Shown here piece after piece: positions 30,679 through 43,285 of a DNA stretch of 64,000 nt. The DNA is from Apodemus sylvaticus (Eukaryota; Chordata; Mammalia; Rodentia; Muridae). Under the pieces are notes generated by a model, which was not told where the DNA came from, searched no databases, and was given only the letters and a program-made list of their open reading frames with translations. Every line of letters starts with the position of its first letter. Positions within the stretch are counted from its first letter, which is position 1. The stretch is taken from contig NC_067481.1 in the NCBI RefSeq assembly GCF_947179515.1, positions 83,776,015 to 83,840,014 on the forward strand. Direction: 5' to 3'. The translations under genes and the position numbers were made by a program.

Positions 30679-30904
30679 CACAGCTATATTTTTATTTAAT
30701 ACTGAGTAGACACAGATAGGGTCTTAAATATCATAATCAAGCATAAACATTAATTTTATATTCTATGTCAATTTTTTTGTAAATCCTCAACATAACATTT
30801 ACTCTGCTCCTGAAAAACAATCAGAAAACCTTTTATTACTAAATCTATGAACCCTTTAAATTCATGTGAAAAAGGTACAGAATGGTAACCACAGAAGGAA
30901 TTGT

Positions 30905-31092
30905 AAAGAGGTAGCATTTTTTAAATTTTACTTTATGTGTTTGCCCATGTGCACATGAATATCAGTCAAGGCCAAAAGGCACTGAAGTTACAAATTGTTG
31001 TGAGCTACAGGGTATGGATGGTCAGATCCAAAATCCTGTCCTTTTTAAGAACAGCAATGGTTCTCAAGTGTCATGCCATCTCTCTAGCCCCT
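30905..31092 (-). mobile_element. B3-type SINE, antisense, diverged
   Basis: It ends in 'catgccatctctctagcccc', the complement of the B2/B3 head. The left side is T-rich as expected for its tail. Confidence 0.6.
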
Positions 31093-31469
31093 TGCATACT
31101 AATTTAAATGGGCCTGCAGTAAGCAAAGTAATAATAAGATAAAAGGGTTACATGCATATCATCCAAAATCTCTTGGAAAGACAAGGGAACATACCTAGAA
31201 TGGCAATATTGTAGATGTTCCTCATTTTGGTTAATGGGAAGTCAATAAGTAACAAAGTTATAGACTGATTGAAATGCATTGCACTTATGAAACAACAATA
31301 AATAAAATAAAAAAAAATGGGAAAGGTAATCATTCTCTTATCTAGTCTTTGAGAATCCTATTTTTGCAGAGTTAGTGTCTACTACCTCCCAGAATATAGT
31401 GTCCTCCTTGTCTATGACTCTGTTGACTACATGGTAATGAGGGCTTTAATGATGCCATTAAAGTCAGTA
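31093..31469. other. Unassigned sequence
   Basis: AT-rich, with short A and T runs. I recognise no element or gene. Confidence 0.4.
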
Positions 31470-31796
31470 TTGAAGTGCTGGGTTACAGCAGAATGTCCAG
31501 CTGGGTCCGATTTGATAGGAAGGTAGCATGCCAAAGTCAAAGATGGAAGTGGTGATGGGGCAGAGATGGGGAGAAGGAGAGGCTGTGATGTACAGATCCA
31601 TGCAGCCCCAACCCCCAAATCTAGAATCCCAAGGACTCCACCAGAGTGGAGTAATCTTTTTGTAATCAATTTTTGCTTGTGGAAAATAGGCCTATTAATC
31701 TCCTTGTGTTTCAGTTTTAATACCTTAAGAATTGTAATATGAAAAAAAATGCATATTGTTTCCACAACCATGAGTTGCTGTTTATTTTTCTAATAT
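31470..31796. repeat. Local duplication, copy 1
   Basis: About 327 bp nearly identical to 31969-32294, with about three substitutions and one A indel. It contains a long chance frame on the minus strand that is shared by both copies. I recognise no known repeat family in it. Confidence 0.93.
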
Positions 31797-31968
31797 TTTT
31801 ACCGATAGTGTGTTTTTCATAATGCTTTGAATTTTATTATTGAGCACATATTTTCACGACACATTATGAGACTGGTTTGAGGTCTTGGATGAAAATGAAT
31901 TTATCTTTACTTTAATTGTTATACATCTACATGGTCTTCTGAGCCGTCAAATTATTCTGTAGCTTGGG

Positions 31969-32294
31969 TTGAAGTGCTGGGTTATAGCAGAATGTCCAGG
32001 TGGGTCCGATTTGATAGGAAGGTAGCATGCCAAAGTCAAAGATGGAAGTGGTGATGGGGCAGAGATGGGGAGAAGGAGAGGCTGTGATGTACAGATCCAT
32101 GCAGCCCCAACCCCCAAATCTAGAATCCCAAGGACTCCACCAGAGTGGAGTAATCTTTTTGTAATCAATTTTTGCTTGTGGAAAATAGGCCTATTAATCT
32201 CCTTGTGTTTCAGTTTTAACACCTTAAGAATTGTAATATGAAAAAAATGCATATTGTTTCCACAACCATGAGTTGCTGTTTATTTTTCTAATAT
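31969..32294. repeat. Local duplication, copy 2
   Basis: A direct repeat of copy 1 at an offset of about 498 bp. Flanking sequence is also repeated: 31870-31968 matches 32355-32500 in blocks (phrase 'gtttgaggtcttggatgaaa'). The duplicated unit is therefore larger than the core and partly rearranged. Confidence 0.93.
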
Positions 32295-32439
32295 AACCCA
32301 CATTTTAAGGGTTGGCCTTAAAATATGAAGTTCCTCCTTCAGCAGAGACTGTGAAACTGGTTTGAGGTCTTGGATGAAAATTAATTTATCTTTACTTTAA
32401 TTGTTATACATCTACATGTTATACATCTACATATATTAT

Positions 32440-32830
32440 ACATATACATATACTTGGTCTTCTGAGCCTTCAAATTACTCTGTAGCTTGGGTTGGCCTTA
32501 AACTATGAAGTTCCTCCTTCAGCCTTCTGGGTAGCAGAGAAGACAAGCCTGCTCCACTAGGCCTGTTTCTGACAGTAATGCCATCTAGAATATTTGCTTA
32601 CACAGGGCCTGTAAGTACTAGCCATCTCAGTCAAATAAGACTTTTAAAGCTTATCTTTTCTTTTGAGATTATAATCATATAATTCTATTTCTCTTTTCCA
32701 TACCTAATATCCTCCCACATACCTATCCTTGCTCTTTTTCAAAGTCATAACCTCTTTTTGTAATCATTATTGGTATACATATGTAATACATATCTGTATG
32801 AATGTGCATATATATGTGTGTGTGTTTATT
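32440..32830 (-). mobile_element. Possible B1-like and old L1 3'-UTR remnants
   Basis: Around 32480-32535 ('gtagcttgggttggcctt') the sequence resembles diverged antisense B1. From 32640-32830 it resembles the 3' UTR of an old L1 on the minus strand and runs into an AT-rich tract. Both calls are by eye and weak. Confidence 0.3.
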
Positions 32831-33960
32831 TTATATTTATATGTTCATAAATACATGAATACAACTTGAGATTGCGCATTGTTTTTAGCCAAAAGCAAAT
32901 TGGCCTGCTTACAAAACTGTATCTTCTGGCTTTTATACTGAAGGACTTTTCCCATGTCTTGTATGGGCTCACATCTGTGGTCGTTTGTAAGATAAAGATT
33001 CTGTGTGGCACTGCAGCTATGTGTACTGGCCTTTAGTGAACACTCCAACATCCCAGCTCACCTCTTACTATGGAGATACTGATTACTCCTAGTCAAAAGG
33101 CTTCTGTGAGATTCTTGAGTAAGATGGCAGAGAATGTTATTCAGGATTCAGACATATTTTGCTTATGATTCTTGCCTTCTTTCTCAATTATAATTGCTAT
33201 TTTTCTGCTCTTTTGCTGACACAATCCTTTTGCTTTTCACCTTTACTATACTTTTAAAGAAACTTAAGAGTTTTGTAAATCAGATAAAATATTTAAACAA
33301 AAGAGAATATTTGAATATACTTAAGTATATATAATTTTTTTCTATTTACTAAGAATGGTTTTAACTCTCCAATATTTGATAGCTGAAGTCATATGCTTGA
33401 AGTTTAGTTAGTGTGTGTTGAGAATAACTAGGTTTCATCCCAATGTATAAAGTTTTTCTCAATGAGAAGTGCTTATCATTCTGGAATCTATAGGAATAAG
33501 ATTCATCACTTATGGAGCAAATTAGGACATATTTGATAAGTTGGTAAAATATATGCAACTTTTTGATATCTATGTTTCAGTCAGAAATAGGAAGTACTCA
33601 ATAAACACATCAATGGAAATAGATTTTTTTTGTTTTTTTTTTTGTGTTTTTTTGTGTTTTTTTTTTTTGTTTTTTTTTCCTATTGGAGTCACTGCAACAA
33701 TCTGATTGTAAATAAAACCAGGAAGCAGAGTATAATAAGGTAGTGCAGTGTGCTTTGGTGTTGTGTTATCCTGGGGTACTTATGAAGGTGGACCTTTAGA
33801 AAATGTATAATCTGAGAAAAAATTAATGGAGCCATGTAGCAATCTGGGCAGCATATAAGCCTTATTACTGAGGAAAAAAAAGTGTCAGAATAATGAAGCA
33901 GAAATATGTAATACAACCAATTTATGTTTATCTCCAACTAACTTACAAATAAATGAGATT
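32831..33960. other. Unassigned sequence with a T/G-rich tract
   Basis: No gene or clear transposon is recognised. A T-rich run punctuated by single Gs lies at 33627-33679. Confidence 0.4.
33627..33679. repeat. T-rich low-complexity tract (TnG)
   Basis: Runs of 6-12 T separated by single G, followed by unrelated sequence. Possibly a decayed antisense poly(A) tail. Confidence 0.8.
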
Positions 33961-33964
33961 CAAG

Positions 33965-34235
33965 ACTGGTTGTTTTATTTAGCTTTGACAATTACTGGAG
34001 GATCACCCCTAATCTACTTTTCTAACAGCTTGCCTGGCTACCTTCCCAGCAGTGTATCCGAGACACTTGCTGTTTCTCCTGGCCATGAGCTCAGCACACA
34101 CCTCCCATCATGGTGGCTTCCTCTCTCATTCAATTCCCCTCTCTCTTCTCCATCCCTAACCAGGTAACTCAAAACCCACCTTCTTCTTACCCCTCCAGTA
34201 ATTGACTGTAGCCAACTTTATTTAACCAATAGTTT
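33965..34235 (-). mobile_element. Possible ERV-derived fragment, antisense
   Basis: On the minus strand this reads as a block with AATAAA-like ends and a purine-rich middle that resembles rodent ERV-associated sequence. I could not confirm the family, LTR ends or TSD. Confidence 0.3.
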
Positions 34236-34784
34236 TAAATCAAAGAACAAACTTTGCACAACAAAAGCTTATAAATATGAGAATTCACTTATAGCCATAG
34301 ACCTTCCATTTGGGTGCAGAATTTAGCATTACAATACATAGCAACAGACCAAATATCAATAGAAATATATTTGATGTAATTAAGGAATGGTGAAGATGTT
34401 GTGTTTGAGCACAGTAAAGGGGAAAGCAGCAGGAGTTGAACTGAGAATGGCATTATCAGACAGATGAGACTGGGCTTCCTGTGTTATTATATAGATATAG
34501 GTTGTACGGTAAAGGACATAAGAAGCTAAGTGGCAATTTTATATTGAACAGTGAATTGAATGTGATTTATACACTGAAATAATAATAGTTGCTAAGCACA
34601 GGAGTAAAAGTAAGAAAAGGTTATGAGAGAGACGAGGAAGCAGGCTGTTTTTATCCAGGAAAGAGTTATATTGGCTTTCTTCAGCGTAGTACAGAGCCAC
34701 TGACTGACAAAGATTTGAAAGAGCCTTAATGTATAGCTACTCAATGCTGAGTACATAGTAGGCTGTAGAGATTTATAGGGCACC
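34236..34784. other. Unassigned sequence
   Basis: AT-rich with no recognised element. Only short chance frames are present. Confidence 0.4.
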
Positions 34785-35566
34785 ACCACAGAGTGGGGAA
34801 ATGGGGGAAGGGGAAAGACCCATCTTGCCAGAACTCACAGGGAGGACATGGGAAACTGCCAAGAGACCCCACAGGCATCGTGCTTGTGAGGTCTACAGAC
34901 CCCATCCCAGGGGGTGACCAAAGTGTGCAGTCCCAGGGCCCCTAGGCCTCAAGGAGTTTCTAGCTCTAGGGCATCACAGGATGCCACTGGATCCCACAGA
35001 AGAGCTGAGAGAGAGGGCCCTAGGGCAGCTTGTTCAGCCCTGGGTCAAAGGAGAAAGGGGTGGAAGGGAAGGCATGCTGGGGTGGTTCCTTGGTCCTGTC
35101 TGGTAGCTAGAAATGCTGGGAGGCGATCTATTGGCTTTAGCAGTTTATTGTAGAAGAGTAAAATGAGAGAGAGAAGGTAAAGAAGTAGAAGCCAACCATG
35201 GCCATATGAAGAGAGGGGTAAGGGAATGGGGAGAGCTGGGGAGCAGACAAGAGACAGAACAAGAGAGTAGGAGAAAGAGAGAGCAAGAGAGAGGGGAGGG
35301 GCAAACATCCCCTTTTATAGTGGGCTAGGACACCTGGCTATAGCCAGGTAGCTGTGGGGGTAGAGTCCAGCCAGAATACTAGGGGTTTGGGGCATTGCCC
35401 TATGTGACTGATGGCCACAGGATTATACAGTTGAAGGTCTCCTGTCAGGAGCCTAAGAGTCTGGGAGCCTTGCTAACGGGTTGTGTCCCTTGTAGATTGA
35501 TCTACTGGGTCTCTGGAAGTTAAGACCCACTCAAACAGAACACAGACTTCATTTCACAGTCCAACA
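34785..35566 (-). mobile_element. ERV LTR, antisense
   Basis: On the minus strand the LTR begins TGTTGGACTG at 35566. It has a TATA box (TATAAAAG, 35312-35319) followed by a CT-rich leader, and a poly(A) signal AATAAA (35144-35149) about 165 bp downstream. That is the normal U3-R order. The block around its TATA box ('cccactataaaagggg') and the following CT-rich leader resemble the LTR at 53323-53750, so the two are related. The left (3') end is uncertain because I found no matching TSD. No viral coding sequence is attached. Confidence 0.7.
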
Positions 35567-36304
35567 GGGATTAAGAAAAGGTCTTTCACAAGTAAAACTT
35601 GAAGCCTTTTCTTTCCATAGAAAGATCAGTTTTGAAAACCTAGGACTCTGACAGAACATGCCTTTAGCATATATATCTAGCAGATCATAACTCTAATAGT
35701 CCAAAAAAGTTTTTGGTCCCAGTTGCTTGCATTCCCAAGGAAATATTTTTTGGCTGAATAAAATCATCAATTATTTTAATTTCAATGATAGAAAATAAAG
35801 TGAGGAGTTTATATGTACTTTCAGATGCAAACTCGAAAATGAGGCAATGTATGCTTTGCCTGTGTAGTAGTGGTCATTATGTGATAACAACATAGGAAGA
35901 AGAGACAAAGTAAAATAGAGCCAAAGGATTTCAAAAATAATAACCCTGATTCCTAAAAGTAGCCTGGAGTATAAATACAGAGAAGATTGGTTTAGTGATG
36001 ACCCATGATTTGTAATTCAGAAAGTAGGGGATCCTGGTCATTCTTTCTTTGACAACTACAAGGAGCATGACAAAATGGGCTAATCTCCTTGTCATGTTAG
36101 CGTCATGTTGGAAAACACAGAGGAAAGGACTTCACTGAATCCAAATATAAAAATCCCATCTGCCACAATATAAATTCAGTTATTCCTTGAAGTACTGTGA
36201 ATCTACCACAGATGTTGGGTGTCTGACAGGCATGAACAAATGCAAACTATATTCCTTCTTTGGGCCTACATGGCCACATTAGATATTTTCTTTTATTCTT
36301 AGCT
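35567..36304. other. Unassigned sequence
   Basis: No gene or repeat family is recognised. A/T-rich with moderate complexity. Confidence 0.4.
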
Positions 36305-36493
36305 TCTTTATTTTTAAATATTTGTTTATGTATTTAAGTTCACAAGTACTCTGTCTTCATGTACAACAGAAGAGGCCATCATTCCCCATTACAGAGGGTT
36401 GTGAGCCACCATGCTGTTTTTAGGAATTGAACATAAGATCGCCAAAAAAGCAGCTATTGCTCTTAATCACTGAGCTGTCTCTCAAGTCTCAGA
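36305..36493 (-). mobile_element. B2/B3 SINE, antisense
   Basis: Tail-like T-rich start, then 'cagaagaggccatcattccc', 'ggttgtgagccaccatg' and the head 'ctgagctgtctctcaagtct'. These are all antisense B2-family landmarks. Confidence 0.85.
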
Positions 36494-36526
36494 TTCTTTA
36501 TTATTAAAAATATAGTATAATAGCCA

Positions 36527-37003
36527 GAACCTGGAAAGAACCCAGGCATCCCTCAATGGAAGAATGGATGCCAAATGTGGTATATCTACACAATGGAGTA
36601 CTATTCAGCCATTAGAAACAATGAATTCATGAAATTCTTAGACAAATGGATGGAGCTGGAAAACATCATACTAAGTGAGGTAACCCAGACTCAAAAGATC
36701 AATCATGGTATACACTCACTAATAAGTGGATATTAGCCTAGAAAACTGGAATACCCAAAACATAATCCACACATCAAATGAGGTACAAGAAGAATGGAGG
36801 AGTGACCCCTGGTTCTGGAAAGACTCAGTGTATCAGTACAGGGAAAAACCAGAACAGGGAAGTAGGATGGGGTGGATGGGAGAACAGGGGTAGGGAAGAG
36901 GGCTTATGGGACTTTTGAGGAGTGGGGGCCAGAAAACGGGAAATCATTTGAAATGTAAATAAAAATATATCAAATAAAAAAGAAAATTAAAAAAATATAT
37001 ATT
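36527..37003 (+). mobile_element. 5'-truncated L1, sense
   Basis: The end of ORF2 (from the 'ataatagccag' point), the complete 3' UTR with the AATAAA-type end, and an A-rich tail to about 37003. The ORF2 portion has a small deletion. A weak A/T-rich flank match (AAAAATATA) may be the TSD. Confidence 0.9.
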
Positions 37004-37844
37004 TCATGTACCAGTTGAAGCTACATAATGGTCCCATTATGAAACCTGTCATCTCATATTTATTCTCTAGCTATTGTCAAAATTATGTATGAGAAGATGA
37101 TAATAAAGAACACTCTATCCGACTGTCCTATACTCACCTAAAAATGTGGATAAGACAAACCATAAGGTAAACCATGTCGATTTTCTGAATCAAGCAGGAA
37201 AATGCTCAGTGGATAACAGAACCGTTTCTATCTTGTTAGGAGTCACTTCCTTCCTCCAAAGTTACAATAATAAGTTAATGAAGTTGCCATCCTTTTCCAC
37301 CTTAACTTGTGTTCTTATACTGATTATTACTAAAAGGAAGTGAAGTGCAGGGAATTTTGGGAATCAGGTTAAGTGGCTACATTCTTCTCTCATGATCAGG
37401 GCACAAAAAAAGGATTCTCCTTTCAATGCCAAAATAGATCTCTCAGAATGGAAGTCTCAGCCAAACTCCCCTTCACTTGACTAAGTTATTTGTCCTACCC
37501 CCAGATGGCCTACCTCTCTGAGAAGAATGCTGTCATGGACAGAGACAGCACCTACTATATGGTCAGAGGTATGTGCAAAGGTATGTATTAAGGGGCTGGT
37601 GCATGTGAATGATAACATCAAGGCCAGAAGGATATAAATTGGTTGATGATGTCCATCCATAGTAAAGCCTAAATTTCATATAAATCATGATATTTAGAAA
37701 GAGCTCATGGCTAGATAAATGTGAAGGTGAAATCTCAATATATAGTATAGAAAAGGTATCTACACTTGTATTCACATGAACTTATATTGAATTCTTCATT
37801 CCAAAAATTGTAAGCTGCATAGTTCTTAGAAAATTGATATCTCA
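37004..37844. other. Unassigned sequence
   Basis: No recognised gene or repeat. Only short frames of 65-70 codons. Confidence 0.4.
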
Positions 37845-38690
37845 TTTTAGAGATTCTTTCTCTTGCACCAGATAGGAGCAAATACAGAGACCCACAGCCA
37901 GACATTACTTAGAGTGTGAGAGACCTTGGAACATTCAGCCCTAAATGAGATGTGACCATCAAATCCCTCCCTCTTGGAGAGCAGGGAACACAGCAGAAGA
38001 GGAAGAAGAAAGAGTCTAAGAGCTAGAAAGGATGGAGGACAAGAAAATGAGTCCCTCTAAATAAACATAAGCTCATTTGAACACCTAAGTGTGACGCAAC
38101 AAGCCCAGAGCTTATATACTAATATTAGTATACTCATATATATAGTATATATTATATATACTTATATACACTTATATATCATAAATATGTAATACATTTA
38201 TATATTATAAATATATATATTATAAATATTTATATTTATATATTTTTTCATGTGTGAATAAGAAAATGAAAACTTAGCCAATATGATCAAGATTAAAAAC
38301 TGAGTTGTTACTTACACCTCTTGGGAGAGGAAAAATCCGTTTTCTCTAATAAAGACACAAGGTATGTAATCGACTCAAAAGATTGGCCCTATGTTTAGGA
38401 GTACTTAAACAACAGGTAATTGAACTCCACAGTTTTTTTATCCTTTTATTTGTTTATAGTTTGGTGGACTGGTTTATTTTTCTTCTTGGAGGTGGTTTTA
38501 CTTTTGTTTTCTTGGTGTTCAGTGGTTTATTGTTGTATTGAATTTTATTTATAATTTGAGAAGGAAGTTGACACTGAGTGGGTAGGAAACACAGAGGATC
38601 TGAAGGGACCTGATGCTGGAAAAGAATATGATTAGAATATATTTAAATTTAAAAATTGTGTTAAATAATGAAAAAATTAAAAACCTTCCA
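37845..38690 (+). mobile_element. Old L1 3'-UTR, sense, diverged
   Basis: The block 37880-38090 ('gaacattcagccctaaatga') and the end block 38510-38690 with an A-rich tail resemble Lx-type L1 3' UTRs. An AT-rich tract (38115-38240) separates them. Confidence 0.5.
38115..38240. repeat. AT-rich tract with short palindromes
   Basis: Repeated TATA/ATATAT and 'ttatatatcataaat' phrases, self-complementary in places. Confidence 0.8.
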
Positions 38691-39746
38691 TAGTTAATAT
38701 TATATTTTTGTTTTATTTTTGGATTTACATTTATTTTTTGTTTATTTTTAATTTTTTATTGGATATTTTATTTATTTACATTTCAGATGTTAGTATTATT
38801 TCTTTATTATCTCTAGTTGCATAGGCCTAACATATATGTAGTTGGAAATTCTTTTCCTAATAATTTGCATCATAGGATCAAGAAAACTCAATCTAATTAA
38901 AATGCAAAAGCCTTTAATCTTTCTTGTATGGTTGAATGTATGTCGGCGCCAGGGGGAGTGATTACATGTTATACAGCACATGGTGTTGATACTTTCCTTC
39001 CACCTCTATATGGGTCCCAGGCATTGAACTCAGGTCTTCAGACTTGGAACAAACACTTTAGATTTTGAAACTTGGTTTTTCATTAGATTGGATTACATTA
39101 TTCTGAGCATACACTCTGATAAAAGAAAGTTTCGAAAGAATGCTATGGACATCAAAGGCCTGGCTAGTGCCACACACATGTATCTAGTATTCAGATCCCA
39201 TGGTGTGGTGGGAATTAAGTTTTAAGATCAGATAGTGCAACAAAGCAAGCATTTCAAAACAAACAAACAAAAAAAATGTAACAGTGTAACCTGGAGTCAG
39301 TCCTACTTTTTCCTAACTTTTTGGCTAGGCAAGTGAGGAACTTGAAAAACCCTGAGCAGTTCAAATGAAAACTACATATTTGCATTAATAGAAACATTTA
39401 TATATTGCATATGCAGCAATGAACTCCACTCCCAGTGACTTAAGTTTCCATTAGTCAATACACCCTAAATATCCGAGGTAATAGGTTGTCAACTCCTTGC
39501 TAGTCACAATGGTTTGAACATTACTTTTCCTTAAATGATAAAGAATCATTTAAAGACCTTGACCAGGGTTAGCTTGTGGTCCTGTCTAAAATCTGGTCTC
39601 TTTTCCCCAACATAAGAAGTTCAAAACAAAGTTGTATGTTGACAAAGTTTGCCTGCTTTAGAACAACTGCTGACTTGATTACACATCTCTGACAATCTAT
39701 CCTGCTCCTGAATTTTTATATATTCTCCTTCAGTAACTACAACTTT
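38691..39746. other. Mostly unassigned, with weak SINE and L1 traces
   Basis: A short antisense L1-end phrase lies at 38755-38790. A B3/B4-like antisense phrase lies near 39000-39065. A B1-like stretch with an AAAC tail lies at 39160-39276. None is strong. Confidence 0.35.
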
Positions 39747-39760
39747 AAAAGCTAGCTTTG

Positions 39761-39976
39761 TCTCAATACACAATTAGTATATCAAACGATACCCAAGAAG
39801 AGGGAAAGAGAGGGCCCTGGTCCTGAAAAGAGTTGATTCAGCATTGTAGGGGAGTACCAGGACAGGGAAATGGGAGGGGGGTGATTGGGAAATGGGCAGA
39901 GGGAAGAGACCGATGGGGAGGGGTAACCAGGAAAGGGGAAAGCATTCGGAATGTAAACAAAGAATATAGAAAAAAG
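39761..39976 (+). mobile_element. Short 5'-truncated L1 3' end
   Basis: 216 bp of sense L1 3' UTR ending in an A-rich tail. An exact 14-bp duplication AAAAGCTAGCTTTG flanks it (39747-39760 and 39977-39990). Confidence 0.93.
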
Positions 39977-39990
39977 AAAAGCTAGCTTTG

Positions 39991-42359
39991 CTATGCTAGC
40001 TTTAAAAAATAAGTGTGCATATGTTGTCATTGAAGATCATATCCAAAACCTTGACATGAACCTTGACATGTGTGTACATATGTATATATGTAGATGAAAA
40101 TATGAATATATGAATATGAGTTTATATGCATATGTACATATGTGCATATATATACACATATATGTATATCTATATATACATATATGCAAAACAAATTGAC
40201 AACCTAATTGTGTATTGGAATTGAACCAGAATCTGTAAAATGAGATTACTATGAAGTCATGCAAGCCTGAAATGTATGAACTGCATCTTATAGCAGCCTC
40301 TCACTAAGGTCCGAATTGCTCTTGTTGATATAGGAACTATTCTTACTGATTAAATTGGGACTCAGATGATTGTTTAGGGAAACATGCAGCATAGAAAGCA
40401 GCTGTATTTGTTTTAAGACCAAGTATAAGCAAACTCATTTGGACAGGGGGTCACGGAGTGTTGTGTTACACTTTTCAGGAACTTATGAAAGCAAATTAGC
40501 AATACTAAGTTTAAATCCAACAGAATAAAAAGAAAAATGTTTAATATTTGAAGTTGTTGGTTAGATGCTTTGAAATGGGAATGGCATATGCTTTAGTTTG
40601 GAATAGCAATTTGTTTAATCACTTGCAGCACTTGTCTTACAATGATATAATGATCCCCACATGAGGGATAGACAAAGATTTCACACTTACAAGACTATGT
40701 ATCAGATTGGAGTGGGGCCATAATTTCCTTTGGATGAAATTCATTTCTCTTGCATGAAAACTGCCAGTGCATTTTGTTTTTCAATCTAACATTTCTAGTG
40801 GAAATAATTTATGGTAATGCAAGCAGATAGCACAGGGCATGTAAGAAACAGTAATAAATTTGTGTCTCAAATGAGAAACATTGGAGCACTGACAATAGCA
40901 AGATGTTCCTTTGGAAACAGAGCAAGTAGGTCTCATTATTTTTCCACACTGATCAACAAGGGATTTGACTGAAAGGGGTGGTGAAAAGAGTGGAGTTTTA
41001 GCTTTGACTTTCTTTTCCTCCACTGAGACAATCACTGCCGGGTCAATTAGTCTTCCCAAATCCAGAGGCAAAATTGTATGCAGTTTAATTTTAAGGCATT
41101 GCTAGACCATGTGTAAAGCAGAAGTCAGCCAGCTCTGTGACAACAATGGACTGTCATGTGAGTTTCTTATTTACTTTTTTTTTTATTCTGATCCGGGTTT
41201 GAAGCCAGTTGAATTAAGGTGTTTTTAAAATATATTTGCAAATCTCTTATTGTGAGGTGCTTACTATTAATAAGGCTTACACCCTAGGAAGTTGAGTTAC
41301 AATATTTAGTCACTTATTGATACATTTTGGCCCACAATTAACCTTTCAATGGTATAGTTAACTTTCATTGAAATGACTGATTGCCTAGTAATAGAGAAGT
41401 TGAAACTGTGGTTCAGATACTATACTAAGTATATAATAATTTACCTAATAAAGATTATTATTTCAAAATTAGAGAGAAGTATATTTTTGTAGGTTTTTCT
41501 GGTAGTTCCAATTCTAATTTAAGCAAGAATTGGCTCTAATAACTCATAACACAAATATATTTATACCAACCAAAGCAGATATCACAATTAGTTTATGACT
41601 AAGTCTTATTGAACTTATCCAGACTCAGCCTTAGAAATTATTTTTATCCCAGACTAAAATCTCTTCTAATATCCATGCTCTGTCACCTATTGCTTGCACT
41701 GATTTTCACAAAAAGTGACCTTAGAATGGGAGAAATAAAAACCAGAATGAAAGAAAGCATAAATGTATATTGTAAGAGTATTCAAGCCCTCAAAATTGGG
41801 ATCAAGAGAATTAAATGAAATTGAACATAATGCATTTCCTTGGGCCAGAGCTGGACGCTTGTTTATATGAAGATCATCTTGCAAACGCTTCTCACGATTA
41901 AGCATGTGATATCACTGCTCGGTAAGGAGGAAATAATGTGACTGCATGGTGTTTTATGATGTTCATTACCAACAACTCAGCATGTACCTAAATGGCTCCT
42001 AAGAAAAACAAATGCTTTGTTCAATTGCTATTTCTCTAGCAAATAATAAATACAGTACGAGTGTTGAATGTCTCTGAGGGAAAAGAAACTACGATGCTCA
42101 TGGGTGTAATACCATGTCTTTCTGCATGTACTTTCTTCCTGTATCCTTCAGAGCTTACCACAAACATTAGCAGAAACACAGTGGTCCATCACAGCATTAT
42201 TTCTGCCATAAATATACTTTCTAGAAGACTGTTAAAGATGAAGGTTAAAATGGATAAGGGGAGGAAATTCCTGCTCTTCTATCCACACCATTTGAATTCC
42301 ATACAGGTATGGTAGATTCTGTGGGAATACTGGTGAGTAATGGAATGACTTGTTTTCTG
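39991..42359. other. Largely non-repetitive sequence
   Basis: Apart from an ATATGTATAT-type tract (40065-40190), I recognise no transposon over about 2.2 kb. A 96-codon minus-strand frame at 40781-41071 has no recognisable domain. This is one of the longer repeat-free stretches and could contain conserved noncoding sequence, but nothing in the sequence proves it. Confidence 0.4.
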
Positions 42360-42369
42360 TCATGCTTCT

Positions 42370-43275
42370 TTTTTTTATTTACATTTCAAATGATTTCCCC
42401 TTTTCTGGGTCCCCACTCCCCACAAGTCCCATAAGCCCTCTTCCCTCCCCCTCCTCCATCTACCCCTTCCCGCTTCCCTGTTCTGGAATTTCCCTATACT
42501 GCTGCACTGAGTCTTTCCAGAAGCAGGGACCACTCCTCCATTGCTTTTGGACATCATTTAATGTGTGGATTATGTCCTGGGTATTTAAAGTTTCTAGGCT
42601 AATATCCACTTATCAGTGAGTGCATACCATGATTGATCTTTTGAGACTGGGTTACCTCACTTAGTATGATGTTCTCCAGCTCCATCCATTTGTCTGAGAA
42701 TTTCATGAATTCATTGTTTCTAATGGCTGAATAGTACTCCATTGTGTAAATATACCACATTTTTTTTTATCCATTCCTCCGTTGAAGGACACCTAGGTTC
42801 TTTCCAGCTTCTGGCTACTACAAATAGGGATGCTATGAACATAGTGGAGTGTCCTTATTGCATGCTGAAGAATCCTCTGGGTATATGCCCAACCCTAAAT
42901 CTGACAGAGGGCTGATATCTAATATATACAAAGAACTCAAGAAGGTAGAACCCAGAGAACCAAATAACCCCATTAAAAAGTGGGGTACGGAGTTAAGCAA
43001 AGAATTTTCATATGAACAACTTCAGAGGGCTGAGAAACACCTTAAGAAATGTTCAACATCCTTAATCATCAGGGAAATGCAAATCAAAACAACCCTGAGA
43101 TTTCACCTCACACCAGTCAGAATGACTAAGGTCAAAAACTCAGGAGACTGCAGGTGTTGGCGAGAATGTAGAGAAAGAGGAACATTCCTCCACTGCTGGT
43201 GGGATTGCAAGATGGTGCAACCACTTTGGGAATCAGTCTGGTGGTTCCTTAGAAAACTGGGCATGACACTTTCTA
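42370..43275 (-). mobile_element. Twin-primed L1 (5' inversion)
   Basis: 42370 to about 42890 is antisense L1 from the A-tail through the 3' UTR and ORF2 end, to the LLGIYP region. 42891-43275 is sense ORF2, from the SDRGLISNIYKEL region to GMTLS. The two segments abut at neighbouring ORF2 positions, the twin-priming pattern. The TSD TCATGCTTCT (10 bp) lies at 42360-42369 and 43276-43285. Confidence 0.92.
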
Positions 43276-43285
43276 TCATGCTTCT

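Noticed and set aside
31427..31771. 114-codon minus frame, partly repeated at 31947-32252
   Set aside because: It is shared only because the DNA is duplicated. There is no recognisable domain, conserved start context or neighbouring gene structure.
34914..35308. Overlapping short frames considered as viral gene remnants
   Set aside because: They fall within LTR U3/R/U5 sequence. No gag, pol or env similarity is visible.
40781..41071. 96-codon minus frame in non-repetitive sequence
   Set aside because: It is moderately protein-like in composition but has no known motif and no visible splice or promoter context. It was kept only as part of an unassigned interval.
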